This document shows positions 60,863-64,000 of a stretch of DNA of 64,000 bases, in pieces; positions within the stretch are counted from its first letter, which is position 1, and each line of letters opens with the position of its first letter. Source of the stretch: Oceaniferula marina (lineage in GTDB: Bacteria > Verrucomicrobiota > Verrucomicrobiia > Verrucomicrobiales > Akkermansiaceae); assembly GCF_013391475.1 (NCBI RefSeq), contig NZ_JACBAZ010000006.1, positions 62,001 through 126,000 of the forward strand, given 5' to 3'. Under the pieces are notes generated by a model. It saw only the letters and a program-made list of their open reading frames with translations, searched no databases and was not told the origin of the DNA. The translations under genes were made by a program, and so were the position numbers.

Positions 60863-62554
60863 ATGCTCTATCAACGATTTTTTGCGTTCCTTGGTCTCCT
60901 CGTTTCTCTTCCCATGATGGTTGGTTCGGCTTCCGCCGGGCAGGAAGATGCGATTTCATCTCAGCTGAATGGTGCCATGAGGCCGGTGGCTGATTTTCTG
61001 GAGACGATTATTTTCTTTTCCGTTAAGGTGTTAGGTCAATCGTTGCCGATTGTACTCGTGGTCTTGGGCGGCACGGCTATTTTTCTGACGCTGCGATTCA
61101 AGTTTCTCAACATTCGTGCGATTGGTCTGGCTTATCGGACGGTGAAGGGGAAGTACACGGACGAGGATGCACCGGGGCAAATCACTCATTTTCAGGCGCT
61201 GACTGCGGCTTTGTCGGCGACGGTGGGCTTGGGAAATATTGCGGGAGTGGCGATGGCGGTGAGCGTCGGAGGTCCCGGAGCGACATTCTGGATGATTTTG
61301 ATGGGGCTGTGCGGCATGACGACCAAGTTCTGTGAGTGTACACTCGGGGTTAAATATCGGAAAATTGATGACCATGGTCGGGTTCACGGTGGTGGGATGT
61401 ATTACCTGAGCCAGGGCTTGAAGGAAAAAGGCTTGGGCGGATTGGGTAAGGTCTTGGCAGTGTTTTTTGCGGTGATGTGTATCGGCAGTGCGATTGGCGC
61501 AGGGAACATGTTTCAGGTGAATCAGGCAGCCTCTCAGATGAGCGATGCTTTTGGTATTTTTCAGGGGAGCAAGTTGGGATTCGGCTTGATTGTTGCGGTG
61601 ATTGTGGGGCTTGTGATCATCGGTGGGATTGTGGTGATCGCCCGGGTGACCTCCTTTTTGATTCCTCTGATGTGTGGCATGTATGTGTTGGTGGCTTTTG
61701 CGATTATTGCGACGCACCTTGACGATGTTGGCGATGCTTTTTCCCAGATCATTACCGGGGCCTTTAGTCCGATGGCTGTTGGCGGAGGCTTTATCGGTGT
61801 GCTCATTCAAGGAATTCAGCGTGCGGCTTTTTCGAATGAGGCGGGGATTGGATCGTCTCCGATTGCCCACTCGGCGGTGAAAACGAGGAAGCCAGCCAGT
61901 GAAGGATTGGTGGCCTTGCTCGAGCCATTCACCGACACGGTGGTGGTTTGCACGATGACAGCCTTGGTGATTATTATGACCGGGATGTGGAAGGTGGATG
62001 CGATTGTCAAAAAAGACGCCACGCCCTTGTTTGTCGAGCCCGGGGTTGAGCAAGTAGTGAAACAAGTATCCGAGGGCGATGAGTTACGACTGCTTGGCTT
62101 GTCAGAGGATGAAAAATTTGGAGAAGTCTGGGAAGAGGGGCGTGAAAAGTCGATGTGGGTGACCATGACGGATGTGGATAAGGTCGAGGGGATTGGAAAA
62201 ACGTCGCGCGCATTTGGAGAGAAGTATGCCTGGTTCCCGAAGCTTCTGGCGGTTGCCGTTTTATTGTTTGCCTTTTCGACGATGATTTCCTGGTCTTATT
62301 ATGGAGAGCAGGCGGTGATTTACCTCTGTGGGGGACCTCATGAGATGGCGATTCTTATCTATAAGCTGCTTTTTTGTGGATTTGTGGTGGTGGGGGCGGT
62401 CACCTCGCTGTCGAACGTCATCCGGGTATCGGATGCGATGCTTTTTGCGATGGTGATTCCGAACATGATTGGCCTTTATGTGCTTTTACCGGTGGTCAGG
62501 AATGAGTTGGCGGACTTCCGCAAACATGTGGCGGAGATCGAAGGCAAAGAATAG
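60863..62554 (+). CDS. AGCS-family sodium:alanine/glycine symporter
   Basis: 563 residues; typical AGCS proteins have about 450-480. A signal-like N-terminus and an N-terminal extension are followed by the family's core: LTAALSATVGLGNIAGVAMAVSVGGPGATFWMILMGLCGMTTKFCECTLGVKYR, IGAGNMFQVNQAASQM, QRAAFSNEAGIGSSPIAHSAVK, VVCTMTALVIIMTG, FAFSTMISWSYYGEQAVIYL. A charged insertion at about residues 373-450 (LFVEPGVEQVVKQVSEGDELRLLGLSEDEKFGEVWEEGREKS) precedes the last helices. It takes up small neutral amino acids with sodium. The divergent pnt operon starts 230 bp away. Confidence 0.93.
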   Translation: MLYQRFFAFLGLLVSLPMMVGSASAGQEDAISSQLNGAMRPVADFLETIIFFSVKVLGQSLPIVLVVLGGTAIFLTLRFKFLNIRAIGLAYRTVKGKYTDEDAPGQITHFQALTAALSATVGLGNIAGVAMAVSVGGPGATFWMILMGLCGMTTKFCECTLGVKYRKIDDHGRVHGGGMYYLSQGLKEKGLGGLGKVLAVFFAVMCIGSAIGAGNMFQVNQAASQMSDAFGIFQGSKLGFGLIVAVIVGLVIIGGIVVIARVTSFLIPLMCGMYVLVAFAIIATHLDDVGDAFSQIITGAFSPMAVGGGFIGVLIQGIQRAAFSNEAGIGSSPIAHSAVKTRKPASEGLVALLEPFTDTVVVCTMTALVIIMTGMWKVDAIVKKDATPLFVEPGVEQVVKQVSEGDELRLLGLSEDEKFGEVWEEGREKSMWVTMTDVDKVEGIGKTSRAFGEKYAWFPKLLAVAVLLFAFSTMISWSYYGEQAVIYLCGGPHEMAILIYKLLFCGFVVVGAVTSLSNVIRVSDAMLFAMVIPNMIGLYVLLPVVRNELADFRKHVAEIEGKE

Positions 62555-62575
62555 GAGGCCGGCGAGGGGGCTGTC

Positions 62576-62788
62576 AGGGCTCCTGCATTAGGTAGATTAT
62601 CTGGGTGATGCCTGCGGCGCTGACAGGATTGTCAGGATTTTTTTTAATCTTTTACAGGATTTTTAATTTTCAAAGATCAAGGTTTGCCCAAAACCTATAG
62701 CTCACTTCTAAAAAAAACCTGTAGACCCTCTACAATCATGTGAGTCCTGTCAGCGCCGCAGGCTGTTAGCTCCTAGTGTATTCGCCCT
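62576..62788. mobile_element. Palindromic MITE-like element, copy 2 (213 bp)
   Basis: Same layout as copy 1: imperfect AGGGC ends (62576 and 62788), the perfect 19-bp inverted repeat GCCTGCGGCGCTGACAGGA (62610-62628 and complement 62745-62763) and an AT-rich core with CAGGATT repeats. It lies between the symporter gene and the NdpA-like gene. Sequence differences from copy 1 are scattered, most in the centre, as expected for old copies. Confidence 0.75.
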
Positions 62789-62891
62789 GAGGGGGCGGTC
62801 TTTCTTTTTTCCACTCAATCGACTGAAAAACGCTGGACAATGGTGACCGGTTTTGGCGATCTTCTGCGCTCGCTGAGAGCGACTGCACACC

Positions 62892-63947
62892 ATGACCCAT
62901 ACGTTGAATTTTAAACGCGCGAAGTTGACCACCCTGACCTTGGCTCAGGTGGGGAACTCCCTCCGATCCGAACCCTTACGCACCTCCAATGAACTGTGCC
63001 GTTTCTCAAATGACGATACCGGGGTGCTGACCTTGTCTTTTTTGAAACCCTTCCGGAATTTGGAGCGTCGGGCCTTAAGTCATGATTCCTCCTTGGACTT
63101 GAACGAGGTGTATCGCTACGCAACAGAGATTTTCAAAGATCCGGAGGAGTTGTTGAACCACGGGCGGAAGATTGCGAGGCACTTATATAAAACCTCGAAA
63201 CACCCGAACATCAAGGCTGGAGACCTGTGTATTGCATTGATCGATGATGTATTGGTCAATGGTGAGCCATTACGGGCACTGAGTATTATCAAGTCGGAAA
63301 GCCGGGTTCCTTTTCTCGAGGTGTCCGACAGTGAAGGGAATCTGCAGCTCATCACCCATCGGGGGATTTCTCCTGAAAAAATTGACAAAGGTTGCCTGAT
63401 CGTTAACTGCGATGCCGAAGGGGGGTTTTTAGTCTATACCTTCGACAAGGCGAGTTCGGATGCTCATTTTTGGATGCGGGACTTTCTTGGTGTAAAGTAT
63501 CGTAAGGACAACGATTATGTGACGAAGCGATATGCGGATATGGCGGTGGATTTCGCCAAGGAAGGTTTACCTGAGGATATGGAGGCCGAAAAAAAGTGCC
63601 GGGTAGCCAACCGCGCAATGAATTATTTTGAGGAACGCGATGAATTTGACCTCAAGGGATTCCGTGAAGAGGCTTTGCAGGAGCCGGAGATCATTGAGCA
63701 GTTTGATGAGTTTCGCGGCAAGCAGGATGAGGATGATGGTGAGCCATTGCCCGAATCCTTTGAAATCGATAAAAAAATTGCGAAGAAATCGAGTAACCGC
63801 TACCGCAGCACGATCAAATTGGATTCCGGAGTGAATATTAGCTTTGCCCCTGCCTTCAAGGAAGCCGACGAGGATGTGATCGAGCGTGGAGAGGACAGCC
63901 AAAGGCAGAAAAAGTGGATTAAAATCTACTACGAAGAGGAGATTTGA
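62892..63947 (+). CDS. YejK/NdpA-type nucleoid-associated protein
   Basis: 351 residues. FLKPFRNLERRALSHDSSLDLNEVYRYATEIF and HGRKIARHLYKTSKHPNIKAGDLCIALIDDVLVNGEPLRALSIIKSESR match the first part of the 37-kDa nucleoid-associated protein family; SDAHFWMRDFLGVKYRKDNDYVTKRYADMAVDFAKE and the acidic end (EQFDEFRGKQDEDDGE) the second. The C-terminal part (SSNRYRSTIKLDSGVNISF, WIKIYYEEEI) is typical too. Such proteins associate with the chromosome; some clade members occur in defence or mobile contexts, for which there is no sign here. Confidence 0.82.
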   Translation: MTHTLNFKRAKLTTLTLAQVGNSLRSEPLRTSNELCRFSNDDTGVLTLSFLKPFRNLERRALSHDSSLDLNEVYRYATEIFKDPEELLNHGRKIARHLYKTSKHPNIKAGDLCIALIDDVLVNGEPLRALSIIKSESRVPFLEVSDSEGNLQLITHRGISPEKIDKGCLIVNCDAEGGFLVYTFDKASSDAHFWMRDFLGVKYRKDNDYVTKRYADMAVDFAKEGLPEDMEAEKKCRVANRAMNYFEERDEFDLKGFREEALQEPEIIEQFDEFRGKQDEDDGEPLPESFEIDKKIAKKSSNRYRSTIKLDSGVNISFAPAFKEADEDVIERGEDSQRQKKWIKIYYEEEI

Positions 63948-63965
63948 GGATCTTTTCACTCAAGG

Positions 63966-63990
63966 TGCCTGGTCGGCCAGGCAGATTTTC
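63966..63990 (+). terminator. Possible terminator after the NdpA-like gene
   Basis: A perfect 7-bp stem TGCCTGG/CCAGGCA with loop TCGG lies 18 bp beyond the stop and is followed by GATTTTC. The T-run is short, so termination is plausible but not certain. Confidence 0.5.
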
Positions 63991-64000
63991 TACAAAAAGG

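Noticed and set aside
61031-62065. Open frame antisense to the AGCS symporter gene (344 codons)
   Set aside because: The sense strand encodes a clear symporter. The antisense translation is His/Asn/Arg-rich without any family pattern.
1-64000. CRISPR arrays, tRNA or rRNA genes, prophage and toxin-antitoxin or restriction systems
   Set aside because: No regularly spaced CRISPR-type repeats, no tRNA T-loop/acceptor pattern outside coding regions, and no genes of those systems were seen. The periodic repeats are REP/BIME units without unique spacers.

Overview
The window reads as chromosomal DNA of a Gram-negative member of the Verrucomicrobiota, most likely a marine or aquatic relative of Rubritalea, Haloferula or Akkermansia. 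Four things point there: three proteins with the verrucomicrobial PEP-CTERM tail (PEPSSAALLGLGG followed by a basic end), PSCyt/DUF1549/DUF1553 and DUF1501 proteins of the Planctomycetes-Verrucomicrobia type, a fused PntA, and a complete outer-membrane/LPS gene set. No rRNA, tRNA, CRISPR array, phage or complete transposase gene was found. The assignment is inferred from protein signatures, not from a marker-gene tree.

Layout. 0-11.5 kb: secreted c-type haem proteins (a PSCyt1-LRR protein cut by the window edge, a CxxCH protein and a PSCyt1/DUF1549/DUF1553 protein), an NHL-type propeller, a DUF5703/LamG glycosidase-like protein divergent from an AraC regulator, and a DUF1501 protein. This looks like polysaccharide catabolism at the cell surface. 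11.6-14.2 kb: three PEP-CTERM genes in a row, each with its own terminator; two share an upstream palindrome. 14.4-17.6 kb: a YegS-like lipid kinase, a SanA-like protein, a REP/BIME repeat array and a sialate-O-acetylesterase-like protein.

17.6-40.4 kb is a large envelope-polysaccharide (LPS core/O-antigen) region. It has five glycosyltransferases (one WaaG-like), five LPS-kinase-type domains on four proteins (one WaaP-like), six sulfotransferase-like genes of several families, and a minus-strand operon rmlB-rmlA-(remnant)-vioA-like-wbqC-like-degT-like-sulfotransferase-GT2. It ends with an LpxL-type acyltransferase fused to a GT9-like domain. RmlA/RmlB with a VioA-like transaminase, and no RmlC/RmlD, suggests dTDP-4-amino-4,6-dideoxyglucose rather than rhamnose. 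The number of sulfotransferases suggests a sulfated and phosphorylated surface glycan.

40.4-64 kb is mostly housekeeping: an orphan OppF-type ATPase, FtsK, a pseudopilin-like protein, a His-rich lipoprotein, ScpA, a small lipoprotein, PolA, an AP2-like protein, RlmI, DUF2752 and GYF/DUF4190 membrane proteins, FabI, an alpha/beta hydrolase, the PntAB transhydrogenase, an AGCS sodium/amino-acid symporter and a YejK/NdpA-type nucleoid protein.

The most distinctive non-coding content is repeats. Two BIME arrays (16.2-16.7 kb and 57.0-57.6 kb) have the same 6+5 alternation of GTAG-headed palindromes but different, covarying stem sequences. A ~212-bp palindromic element occurs twice (40.45 and 62.58 kb). 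A 207-bp MITE at 27.0 kb supplies the last codons and stop of a glycosyltransferase gene, and what looks like a 37-bp miniature of it lies at 51.9 kb.
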